Shown piece by piece: positions 16,022-23,550 of a stretch of DNA of 23,876 nucleotides (positions are counted from its first letter, which is position 1; every line of letters starts with the position of its first letter). Below the pieces are notes generated by a model. It worked only from the letters and a program-made list of their open reading frames with translations. It was not told where the DNA came from and made no database searches. The stretch covers positions 1-23,876 of the forward strand of contig UROM01000017.1 of NCBI GenBank assembly GCA_900549455.1. Reading direction: 5' to 3'. The position numbers and the translations under genes were made by a program. The stretch is from an uncultured Collinsella sp. (GTDB lineage: Bacteria; Actinomycetota; Coriobacteriia; Coriobacteriales; Coriobacteriaceae).

Positions 16022-16912
16022 CTATTCAACAGTTACCATCTCGAGCCCTTTTAGCTCGGGCAACAACAGCCTCTTAGGATCCTTTTCGAGAACGGCAGTT
16101 CTGAGTGAAGAGAGCGTTGTCTCTATGCACTGCTGACAGCCGCAACGTTTTCCGTCGATAGTCATGACGTGCTCAAACACGCGGGCGAGCAACGCTTTGT
16201 CGCGCTGGCCCAAAGGCTCTGCAACGCCGTAGCTCATAACAATTAGATCGACGAGAGGGCGGAACGGTTCAATAAGATCGTCGACGAGATTGAATGCGTT
16301 GTAAACGCTGTGATGGTGAAGCCCCTGGGATACGAGCCATCCACCGCCAACGGCTGCTCTTCCGATGCCTGCACGCAGGACGCTGTAACCATAATCGAGG
16401 GCGGAGCTCTGCATACTGTTGCGTCTTGTTCCATCGGTAATGAGGGCTTTAAAGTACGCGGAGGCAGCTGCGCCTTCTCGATTGTCTGTGTCGCCCGAAA
16501 GAACGGTTTTGGCATAAGAGGGGAGAGGGCCTGCAGACAACCCCATTTCTGTGAGAACCGCCGCTTGGTTGAGTATCTTTGCCTGAACGATTCGTTTCCA
16601 AAGCTGCTTTTTAAACGGAAGGCTCATGGCAAGCTGATCCTCGACGATGCGCGCATGGCGCGAATGGGCGCCCATGGGGAGCATAAGACCATTGGGCATA
16701 TGATCGCGCCCGCAGATCATGACGCCTATTCCCGCATCGTTAAGCTGCGACATGCAGGCGACCGTCATCGTGGTTTGATGGGATTCGAGGATGACGACCC
16801 AAATGTCCTCGAGGGGAATGGTGGAGCTGCGGTCGTCCACGGTGATCATCAATAGGCCGTTCTTGATGCAGAGGTGGGCCTTGCTCTGGATAAGTATTGT
16901 CCGTTGGGCCAT
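16022..16912 (-). CDS. cas1: CRISPR-associated integrase Cas1 (type II)
   Basis: This 296-residue metal-dependent integrase inserts new spacers at the array. The metal ligands are visible as E146 in NREGAAASAYF, a histidine in GLHHHSVYNAFN (H199-H201) and E215 in DLIEPFRP. The family's YGYSVLRAGIGRA stretch precedes the histidine motif. Size and sequence style fit type II-C. The start at 16912 is 30 bp from the tracrRNA -10 element on the opposite strand, so the cas1-cas2 operon and the tracrRNA diverge from a shared short region. There is no csn2 or cas4, which leaves Cas1, Cas2 and Cas9 as the whole protein set. Confidence 0.96.
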   Translation of the reverse strand: MAQRTILIQSKAHLCIKNGLLMITVDDRSSTIPLEDIWVVILESHQTTMTVACMSQLNDAGIGVMICGRDHMPNGLMLPMGAHSRHARIVEDQLAMSLPFKKQLWKRIVQAKILNQAAVLTEMGLSAGPLPSYAKTVLSGDTDNREGAAASAYFKALITDGTRRNSMQSSALDYGYSVLRAGIGRAAVGGGWLVSQGLHHHSVYNAFNLVDDLIEPFRPLVDLIVMSYGVAEPLGQRDKALLARVFEHVMTIDGKRCGCQQCIETTLSSLRTAVLEKDPKRLLLPELKGLEMVTVE

Positions 16913-16942
16913 TTTGTCGACGACCTTCCCCGCATTAGCGCT

Positions 16943-16948
16943 ACAATA
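16943..16948 (+). promoter_or_regulatory. -10 element for tracrRNA
   Basis: TACAAT lies about 20 bases before the anti-repeat. The only -35-like sequence, TTGTCG at 16915-16920, is 22 bp away, longer than normal, so the promoter assignment is tentative. Confidence 0.4.
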
Positions 16949-16954
16949 CAGCTA

Positions 16955-17073
16955 AGTCGAAAGCAGCTCACCTTGGGGAAGGGCGCGGCTCCAGACAAGG
17001 GGAGCCACTTAAGTGGCTTACCCGTAAAGTAACCCCCGTTCAATCTTCGGATTGGGCGGGGCGAACTTTTTTG
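16955..17073 (+). ncRNA. tracrRNA
   Basis: The anti-repeat at 16969-16997 reproduces 20 consecutive repeat bases (TCACCTTGGGG through GGGCGCG). It then has GCTC, one mismatch and AGAC, with one base missing relative to the repeat. That gives the usual duplex-bulge-duplex with minus-strand crRNA. Downstream are a hairpin AGCCAC-TTAA-GTGGCT (17004-17019) and a small TTAC/GTAA nexus-like stem (17019-17033). A 12-bp terminator stem with a C(UUCG)G tetraloop (17035-17062) follows, then TTTTTT at 17068-17073. The start is estimated from the -10 element. It lies between the array and cas1, opposite in strand to all cas genes and to the crRNAs. Confidence 0.88.
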
Positions 17074-17353
17074 GGCGAGTGTTAGCCAGTATTCCGTAAA
17101 CGGTAGCTATGAATAGCATTTAGGCGGGTCCTTTTGAGCGTTTTTTCGCCTAAGGATTGATTCGGTTGTGAAGAAAAGTACATAAATCGCTGTGCCGAAT
17201 ACGGCTCTTTTCTTGCGTGAAGCGCGACGTGCCGACCCATTTTGTCTCGAAAAAAATGAATCGCAGATGTAGATCTGAGGTCGAACCAGTCTTCTTTTTT
17301 TTGAGGCTTGAAACAGAAAAGCCCCTGTTAAAGGGGCTTTTCTGTGCGCACAT
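17074..17353. other. Leader-like intergenic region between tracrRNA and array
   Basis: These 280 bp contain no gene. They hold the motif TATTCCGTAACGGTAGCTAT (17091-17110), with a CCGT-T-ACGG palindrome and near-identical sequence upstream of degV. They also hold a TTAGGCG/CGCCTAA hairpin (17120-17153) and a GCCG/CGGC hairpin near 17192-17204 followed by TCTTTTCTT. The part next to the array is a strong terminator, listed separately. Confidence 0.5.
17313..17345 (-). terminator. 14-bp hairpin at the cas1-side edge of the array
   Basis: ACAGAAAAGCCCCT (17313-17326) pairs perfectly with AGGGGCTTTTCTGT (17332-17345), ending eight bases before the first repeat. The arm ends are T-rich on both strands. 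It is well placed to stop crRNA precursor transcription, which is predicted to run leftward on the minus strand. It could also insulate against plus-strand transcription entering the array. Confidence 0.65.
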
Positions 17354-19174
17354 AGCGTATCACCTTGGGGAAGGGCGCGTGCTCAAGACAGTGACCACAA
17401 TGCCGAGAACTCATCACTCAGCGTATCACCTTGGGGAAGGGCGCGTGCTCAAGACCAGCATGGATTACCTGCTCGGATACGCCGGAGCGTATCACCTTGG
17501 GGAAGGGCGCGTGCTCAAGACTTGAGCACGAGCCTAGTGGTGCAGTGTGGTTAGCGTATCACCTTGGGGAAGGGCGCGTGCTCAAGACCTTACCAGCTGA
17601 CCACCTACCATCAGATCCAGCGTATCACCTTGGGGAAGGGCGCGTGCTCAAGACCAAGACGTCCGCGTCTTCCCTCAAGACCATAGCGTATCACCTTGGG
17701 GAAGGGCGCGTGCTCAAGACCGCTGCGAAGATGGGCAGGGAGCTGGGCGGAGCGTATCACCTTGGGGAAGGGCGCGTGCTCAAGACGAGCGCGAGGAGGT
17801 GCGCTGCGTCGTGTGCAGCGTATCACCTTGGGGAAGGGCGCGTGCTCAAGACACTACGTCTCGTCCTCGGGTGAGCGCGTCGAGCGTATCACCTTGGGGA
17901 AGGGCGCGTGCTCAAGACCTCAGCGGTCTCCGGGTTCGGCAGCAAGTCAGCGTATCACCTTGGGGAAGGGCGCGTGCTCAAGACCGCTCCGGCGCGTCCT
18001 TCAACCGCTTCTCGAGCGTATCACCTTGGGGAAGGGCGCGTGCTCAAGACCGCTGGCCTGTCGGCCTGCTCCGCGCTCACAGCGTATCACCTTGGGGAAG
18101 GGCGCGTGCTCAAGACCAGCATCCGCAACTATCTGGCCAAGGCCTCAGCGTATCACCTTGGGGAAGGGCGCGTGCTCAAGACAATAGAGACACGTGAAGC
18201 CCAGTGAGAAGAAGCGTATCACCTTGGGGAAGGGCGCGTGCTCAAGACCAAAAACAGGGGTACAAACCTATTACTTCGAGCGTATCACCTTGGGGAAGGG
18301 CGCGTGCTCAAGACACAAAAACAGGGGTACAAACCTATTACTTCAGCGTATCACCTTGGGGAAGGGCGCGTGCTCAAGACCTGCAAGACCTCAAGCACCT
18401 CGTCATCCGTCAGCGTATCACCTTGGGGAAGGGCGCGTGCTCAAGACTTCCTGGTCGAGGTCGAGCTCTGGAAGATCAGCGTATCACCTTGGGGAAGGGC
18501 GCGTGCTCAAGACCTTGGCAACTGGATACCCTGCTAGTATCTGAGCGTATCACCTTGGGGAAGGGCGCGTGCTCAAGACTAACCCGTCTATGTGTGTTCG
18601 CTTTCGTCCAGCGTATCACCTTGGGGAAGGGCGCGTGCTCAAGACTCCTCGTAAAGGGCGATCTCCTGATCCATTAGCGTATCACCTTGGGGAAGGGCGC
18701 GTGCTCAAGACCGTGGTGTTGAACCAACAGCTCGCGGCAATAGCGTATCACCTTGGGGAAGGGCGCGTGCTCAAGACCATTGTCTTGAGCTGGTCGAGGG
18801 ATGTGATAGCGTATCACCTTGGGGAAGGGCGCGTGCTCAAGACCGTTACGATGAGGTACAGGCACGTGTCAACAGCGTATCACCTTGGGGAAGGGCGCGT
18901 GCTCAAGACTGCCAGATGTAGGTAACTGCCATCTGGTAGGAGCGTATCACCTTGGGGAAGGGCGCGTGCTCAAGACAGGTGGCTAGCACTTTTCTCTTGT
19001 TTTGTCAGCGTATCACCTTGGGGAAGGGCGCGTGCTCAAGACCCGTCTGCTTTGGGGTGTTCCACGTCACCAAGCGTATCACCTTGGGGAAGGGCGCGTG
19101 CTCAAGACTTGCGGTTGTAGTCTGGTGCAAAACGGTAGAGCGTATCACCTTGGGGAAGGGCGCGTGCTCAAGAT
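17354..19174 (-). CRISPR. Type II-C CRISPR array, 28 repeats and 27 spacers
   Basis: The 36-bp repeat begins AGCGTATCACCTTGGGG and ends GCGCGTGCTCAAGAC on the plus strand. I located 28 copies from 17354-17389 to 19139-19174. Spacers are 30 bp, except spacers 3, 16 and 24, which are 31 bp. All copies match exactly except the last, whose final C is T. The anti-repeat matches the plus strand, so functional crRNAs come from the minus strand, with repeat 5' end GTCTTGAGCACG. Spacers 14 and 15 are the same sequence offset by one base. Three-frame peptide repeats across the array are artefacts. High spacer diversity and intact repeats suggest an active locus. The order is cas9, array, tracrRNA, cas1, cas2. 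Confidence 0.98.
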
Positions 19175-19244
19175 TTGAGGAACAGGGGCAACGCTGATTT
19201 TGAAACGCATTGCTTTAAGAATGTGCGGGCAGAGCCTGCATATG

Positions 19245-19291
19245 TTAATGCGCGCCGGCGCCCTCATCTGGACAGCGGTGGCGCGCATCAA
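19245..19291 (-). other. Hairpin between cas9 stop and array
   Basis: TTAATGCGCGCC (19245-19256) and GGCGCGCATCAA (19280-19291) pair at 11 of 12 positions around a G+C-rich loop. It begins four bases after the cas9 stop codon on the minus strand, so it is probably the 3' end or terminator of cas9 mRNA. No T-run follows. The remaining 70 bp to the array (19175-19244) would be the upstream flank of the crRNA precursor; no convincing promoter was seen there. Confidence 0.45.
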
Positions 19292-19295
19292 CGCC

Positions 19296-22200
19296 TTAAC
19301 GAACAGGTGACTCACGGATAATGAGCGGCAATGGATCGTTGCCAAGCTTATTTACGGTTGGTGAACGCAGCTTTTTCTTGGTAAGTTTGTCAGAAAAAGA
19401 CCAATTTGCACCGTCGATGTCAAATCCACTAAATCGACCAACAAAATCCCCGATTTGTACCAGATCACCCAGATATATCTCCAGCGGCGGTTTTTTCATA
19501 GCGCTTTCGGGCACGGGCTTCCAGGCTTTTCGGCCAGTATGCGCCTTAGCAATTCTAGGCACATACGTCCCATCTTTAAGCGCAGGAATATCCGCCTTAT
19601 AGACGGGGTCTGCGTACCAAGCGCCCTGCCCCTTCTTGGCCTTCGGGTCATGCCAGAGCCTCAGGCACAGCATTTCGCTCACCTTGATGACCGACTTCTC
19701 GTCTGCCGACACAACGGCGTTGCCCATGACGATGTCCTTATCGGAGCTCGCCTTGCGAGCAATGTCTTTACCCTGTGCGTTGACGCCGGCATAGCGATAG
19801 ACCGTCTGCTCAAATAGCTCTCCCTTTCCCTTACGCGGAACAAAGCGGGTGGGTACGACGAAATCGTGCGCCGCGCGTACTTCGTTCGCAAAGGTTTCCC
19901 AGGGCATAACACTTTCGAGAGCCTTCATGATGGCATCGCGGCGTTGGGTCTCGTTCATGCCTCTGGTTATGCTCCAGTGTGTCTCTTGGTTGATTCGAGC
20001 GGTTTTAATCACGAGGCTTCGACTACATGCTGCAATCACACAAGCATCGGTGGCATGGTGACGATCGTCCGAGCGGTCTTTTTCGCCATTCGAACCAAAG
20101 TTAAGCCCCCACCTGCGACGCAGCCATGCGGTCGCTCTGCCAGTGGTAGGAACAACATGTGCTTTTGCGCCATCATCGGGGAACAGTAGGCAGTCGGCGA
20201 GGTAAGCGCATACTTCTCGCGACATATAGGCGGTGTCGGTGAAGCTGCGTGCTAAGAATTCGCCTTCCTTGGTATCAAGGTCTTTTTCCAGCAGGAAGTT
20301 CTTTTTGCGACGGCTGAGTTTCTGGTTTTCCTGAACGCGACGCTCAAAAGCATCCCATGAAGGCGCACCGTCGTGGGACATCCATTCGTAAGGTGTCTGT
20401 TCGCGTTTATCCTGATTGCTTTTGGCGAGGACCAGGACTTTGTTGTTGCGCGAGTTTTCTCCCGTACGAGAGAACGGCAGGATGTGGTCAATCTGCGTGT
20501 AGGTGTCGTCGCTAATTAGGCGATCGACTTCGATTTTAGCGCCCGTGTAAAGGTCGAAGCATTCCTGCTCTTCCCACAGGCGGTACTTCTCTATCTGTTT
20601 GCCCGTGACCTCATCTGCCGTGCAGCCACGCAGCTCAGCGATTTGCCCGGCAATGCGCTCGCGATTTTTCTCGTTCTTCTTATTGGCCTTGGCAATCTCG
20701 TCTTTTGCGCGCTGAGGCAACCTGAGCTCTCGATCAAGCTCAACGTGGATTTCGTTTGGCACGCCCCACTTGCGGCAGATGGCGTTGACCACTTTTCGCA
20801 TTTGCGACATGGCGCGAATGACGACGGGATTGTTATTTGTCCGACCGGTACGTTCGATCCAGGTCTCATAGGGCATCAGGCGATCGGAGCGCTCGAGCTG
20901 GGCGCCAGCGATGCGAAGTCCCAGCAGGCCACAGTCATTTTCGGCCTGCGTAAGGTTGAGGACCTCGGGCTCCTCGAGGCAATCGAGCAGCATGTCGAGT
21001 GCTTTTTTGGAACGGTTGCCATAGCCGTTAAGAGCTTTGGATGAATAGGGAAGCCTACAGAGCGCCTCGATCTCCGCTTCCGAAAGCGGTAGCCCCTGAA
21101 GCTGCTCTTGGAGTACGGGGAGAGCTGAAGAGTATGCCACCGCCTCCATAACGGCATCGGCGAGATTGCGGTCATCGCGCAAACGCTGCAGGAGAATGGG
21201 GTTGGCCGCATTGAGGGTATTGCGGAGCACGCGCCATCCCTTGGGCTTGTACACCTCGCGCGTTTTTTCGTCGGCAGCTGGAACTCCCTTAAAGTAATCG
21301 CCGGAACTAAGGTCGAGCGCTTTTCGGAGGGCGCCGAATTTAACAGCACAATCTTTGTTGCCTCGAATTGGCTCGCACGAGAACAGGATCGCAATGCACT
21401 CATCGCGCTCCGTAGCGCTCAGGGCGCGAGAGGTCCCGTTTTCGTGGATGATGGTGATGTTGCCGAGTGCTCCATAGGCTGAAACAAGTTCGCTCGTAAG
21501 CGTGCAGCGTGCGGCTCGTTTTTCTGTTGGGAAGTATGAGCAGTGGCCAACGAGGTCGTACGTGCGGCGGTCGAAGTCTTTGCGCGAACGCTCCCAATCG
21601 CAAACCTCGATATATGCGGCCTCAAATTCCGGCGAAGCGTATTTGGAGCCAAAGGAGCGTTGAGCATCAAATAGGATATGAGTTTCTTCGATAAGCTGGG
21701 CGTGCGTTACACACTTGTCGTAATTGCCGCCACGATTGCGACTTTGAGGCTGCTGAGCGAGCCATTCGCCAACGGTACGGCACGAGGTCTCCGCAATTGC
21801 TTCCTTGTTGGCCGCAAGGGCGGATAGAACCTTGCCGCCTTCGCTTGATTTATCCTGACTGCCTTCTCCGTGGGGGATGTATCCACGGCGCTTGCAGAGG
21901 GAGTATAGGACTAGCGCCCACTCGCGATCGTTGAGCAGGCGGTCAAGACCATCAACGCGAAGCTTGAGCGGCTGCTTGTCGCCTTTTGTGGTGTGGAAGT
22001 ACTCTTTGGTGGCGTCTTGGGGGATGAGGCCATAAGCCTTGAGGACTTGGAGACAGTGCTTCAAGCGCGCCTGGGTACGGTCAATGTTTCGACGGGTAGA
22101 GCGGAAGCCCCTGCGAATAACCGCAAGACTTTGGCCCGTTTTAGGATGAGTTGGAGAGTCAAATAATCTGACGCCCAAATCCAGGATTTCATGATTGGCT

Positions 22201-22307
22201 GTGTCGATAAGTGCGAATCCGCAGCTTGCAATTCCTGGATCCATGCCAAGCACAAGATGCCTGGGAAGTCCGAGCTTCCCAATTTCGCGATTGATGGTGA
22301 TCTCCAT
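19296..22307 (-). CDS. cas9: CRISPR-associated endonuclease Cas9 (compact, type II-C)
   Basis: This 1003-residue RNA-guided DNA nuclease has every catalytic element. RuvC-I is LVLGMDPGIASCG with D23. An arginine-rich bridge helix follows (about 65-86, RRGFRSTRRNIDRTQARLKH). RuvC-II is IHVELDREL with E523. HNH is QIDHILPFSRTGENSRNNKV with D607-H608, followed by N631 in AKSNQDK. RuvC-III is DRHHATDACVIA with H751 and D754. The length is in the range of compact type II-C enzymes (about 980-1080 residues). The start at 22307 is preferred because GAGGGG lies just upstream. An in-frame ATG at 22349 would add 14 residues, but no ribosome binding site precedes it. It is separated from cas1-cas2 by the array and tracrRNA and so probably has its own promoter. 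Target-adjacent motif preference cannot be read here. Confidence 0.96.
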   Translation of the reverse strand: MEITINREIGKLGLPRHLVLGMDPGIASCGFALIDTANHEILDLGVRLFDSPTHPKTGQSLAVIRRGFRSTRRNIDRTQARLKHCLQVLKAYGLIPQDATKEYFHTTKGDKQPLKLRVDGLDRLLNDREWALVLYSLCKRRGYIPHGEGSQDKSSEGGKVLSALAANKEAIAETSCRTVGEWLAQQPQSRNRGGNYDKCVTHAQLIEETHILFDAQRSFGSKYASPEFEAAYIEVCDWERSRKDFDRRTYDLVGHCSYFPTEKRAARCTLTSELVSAYGALGNITIIHENGTSRALSATERDECIAILFSCEPIRGNKDCAVKFGALRKALDLSSGDYFKGVPAADEKTREVYKPKGWRVLRNTLNAANPILLQRLRDDRNLADAVMEAVAYSSALPVLQEQLQGLPLSEAEIEALCRLPYSSKALNGYGNRSKKALDMLLDCLEEPEVLNLTQAENDCGLLGLRIAGAQLERSDRLMPYETWIERTGRTNNNPVVIRAMSQMRKVVNAICRKWGVPNEIHVELDRELRLPQRAKDEIAKANKKNEKNRERIAGQIAELRGCTADEVTGKQIEKYRLWEEQECFDLYTGAKIEVDRLISDDTYTQIDHILPFSRTGENSRNNKVLVLAKSNQDKREQTPYEWMSHDGAPSWDAFERRVQENQKLSRRKKNFLLEKDLDTKEGEFLARSFTDTAYMSREVCAYLADCLLFPDDGAKAHVVPTTGRATAWLRRRWGLNFGSNGEKDRSDDRHHATDACVIAACSRSLVIKTARINQETHWSITRGMNETQRRDAIMKALESVMPWETFANEVRAAHDFVVPTRFVPRKGKGELFEQTVYRYAGVNAQGKDIARKASSDKDIVMGNAVVSADEKSVIKVSEMLCLRLWHDPKAKKGQGAWYADPVYKADIPALKDGTYVPRIAKAHTGRKAWKPVPESAMKKPPLEIYLGDLVQIGDFVGRFSGFDIDGANWSFSDKLTKKKLRSPTVNKLGNDPLPLIIRESPVR

Positions 22308-22434
22308 GGAGCACCCCTCTCTAATAAGAACTCTAGAGAACAGTACCATCGCGTGGGGACATGGGCCGAGCTTGTTAGCCGAGCGGTCATTTTGTTAGGC
22401 AAATGGAAATGATTTATACAGCCTTACATATCGG

Positions 22435-22572
22435 TTACCGGATGATGCCGTTTGTTGAAATTGAATCCCGACTGAATCCCGCCCTGAGATTGAATGGCGG
22501 GACAGTTACGATGCTCGGCTTGCTTGCAGGTTTGTAGAGCTCCTTGCATTCCTTCTTAAAGTCGAACGCCAT
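22435..22572 (-). pseudogene. Truncated N-terminus of a GyrI-like domain protein
   Basis: A minus-strand frame begins MAFDFKKECKELYKPASKPS and continues IVTVPPFN, which resembles the first ~28 residues of GyrI-like small-molecule-binding proteins. It then diverges and stops after 45 codons instead of about 200. The break lies toward cas9. It appears to be the stump of a gene whose 3' part was lost when the CRISPR-cas module arrived. A LexA-type box lies about 57 bp upstream. Confidence in the family is moderate because only a short segment remains. Confidence 0.5.
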
Positions 22573-22628
22573 GTTGGCCGTCTTTCTGCGTATCGGCCTG
22601 CTTAGATAGCGGAATCATATAATAGAAA

Positions 22629-22642
22629 CGAACAGCTGTTCG
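22629..22642. promoter_or_regulatory. LexA (SOS) box-like palindrome
   Basis: CGAACAGCTGTTCG is a perfect palindrome that fits the Gram-positive/actinobacterial LexA pattern CGAAC-N4-GTTCG. TATAAT (22618-22623, plus) and TATGAT (minus, plus-strand 22614-22619) flank it. It overlaps a possible promoter of the GyrI-like stump on the minus strand. The next intact plus-strand gene is 200 bp away. The rest of 22643-22780 shows no gene. Confidence 0.5.
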
Positions 22643-22786
22643 AATGATTTGGCTGACAGATTGAGATGCGTGCGTTGTGTTTGGCGGTCGGCCTGACCCC
22701 GTCGGTGATTTCCCTGCCTCCCCGTAGCCTCATCTATAGCTGCCGTTTCCCCATATAAAACCTGCCAAAATAAATCTGTCCCTTTT

Positions 22787-22828
22787 TGGTCGGTGCGAAA
22801 TGGGTAATACTAAAGAGTTATCCGACCA
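22787..22828. promoter_or_regulatory. Dyad upstream of the ABC transporter
   Basis: TGGTCGG (22787-22793) and CCGACCA (22822-22828) are inverted copies flanking TAATACT (22805-22811), a possible -10. The arrangement suits a repressor operator or a leader hairpin just before the transporter start. No regulator gene is visible in the window. Confidence 0.35.
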
Positions 22829-22843
22829 GATGGGAATTAATCG

Positions 22844-23545
22844 ATGGCCTATATCGAATTCAAAGACGTCATCAAAGCATACGGCGAGGGCGACGCCCGC
22901 ATTCACGCGCTCGACGGCGCGAGCTTTACCGTTGAGCGCGGTGAGCTCGCCATTATTCTAGGCGCCTCGGGTGCCGGCAAGACCACGGCGCTCAACATCC
23001 TGGGCGGCATGGATACGGTAACCTCCGGCACCGTGACGGTGGACGGGCGTGACGTGAGCGCTGCCAACGAGGCACAGCTTGTGGAATACCGCCGCGCCGA
23101 CGTGGGCTTTGTCTTCCAGTTCTACAATCTGGTCCCCAACCTGACGGCGCTCGAAAACGTCGAGCTCGCAGCTCAGATCTGCCCCGATTCGCTCGATGCC
23201 GAACAGACGCTTCGCCAGGTTGGCCTGGGCGAGCGCCTCGCCAACTTTCCGGCGCAGCTTTCGGGCGGCGAGCAGCAGCGCGTGTCCATCGCCCGCGCAC
23301 TGGCCAAGAATCCCAAGCTGCTTTTGTGCGACGAGCCCACGGGTGCACTCGACTACAAAACTGGCAAGCAGATCTTGCAGTTGCTACAGGACACCTGCCG
23401 CAAGCAGGGCATCACGGTCATTATCATCACCCACAACTCCGCGCTGGCGCCCATGGCCGATCGCCTGATCCGCTTTAAGAGCGGCCGCGTGGAGAGCGAG
23501 ACGGTCCAACAAAATCCCGTGCCTATCGAGACGATCGAGTGGTAG
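22844..23545 (+). CDS. ABC transporter ATP-binding protein (MacB/LolD type)
   Basis: This 233-residue ATPase of the MacB/LolD/FtsE class drives an FtsX-like permease at the membrane. Walker A is GASGAGKTT (40-48). The Q-loop is Q92 in FQFYNLVPNLTALENV, the signature is LSGGEQQRVSIARAL (139-153), Walker B is LLLCDEPTGALD (159-170) and the switch histidine is H197 in ITHN. The permease gene follows directly, overlapping or six bases after the stop depending on its start. Substrates of such pairs range from antibiotics and lipoproteins to peptides, and none can be assigned. Confidence 0.93.
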   Translation: MAYIEFKDVIKAYGEGDARIHALDGASFTVERGELAIILGASGAGKTTALNILGGMDTVTSGTVTVDGRDVSAANEAQLVEYRRADVGFVFQFYNLVPNLTALENVELAAQICPDSLDAEQTLRQVGLGERLANFPAQLSGGEQQRVSIARALAKNPKLLLCDEPTGALDYKTGKQILQLLQDTCRKQGITVIIITHNSALAPMADRLIRFKSGRVESETVQQNPVPIETIEW

Positions 23546-23550
23546 CGCCC

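Noticed and set aside
17217..19197. Several open frames with repeating peptides such as AYHLGEGRVLKT
   Set aside because: These are translations of the 36-bp CRISPR repeat; the 66-bp period keeps frames open.
22666..22758. Short plus-strand frame with AVGLTPSVIS, faintly like a winged-helix segment of LexA
   Set aside because: It is only 30 codons, has no following domain, and the resemblance is too short to support a gene.
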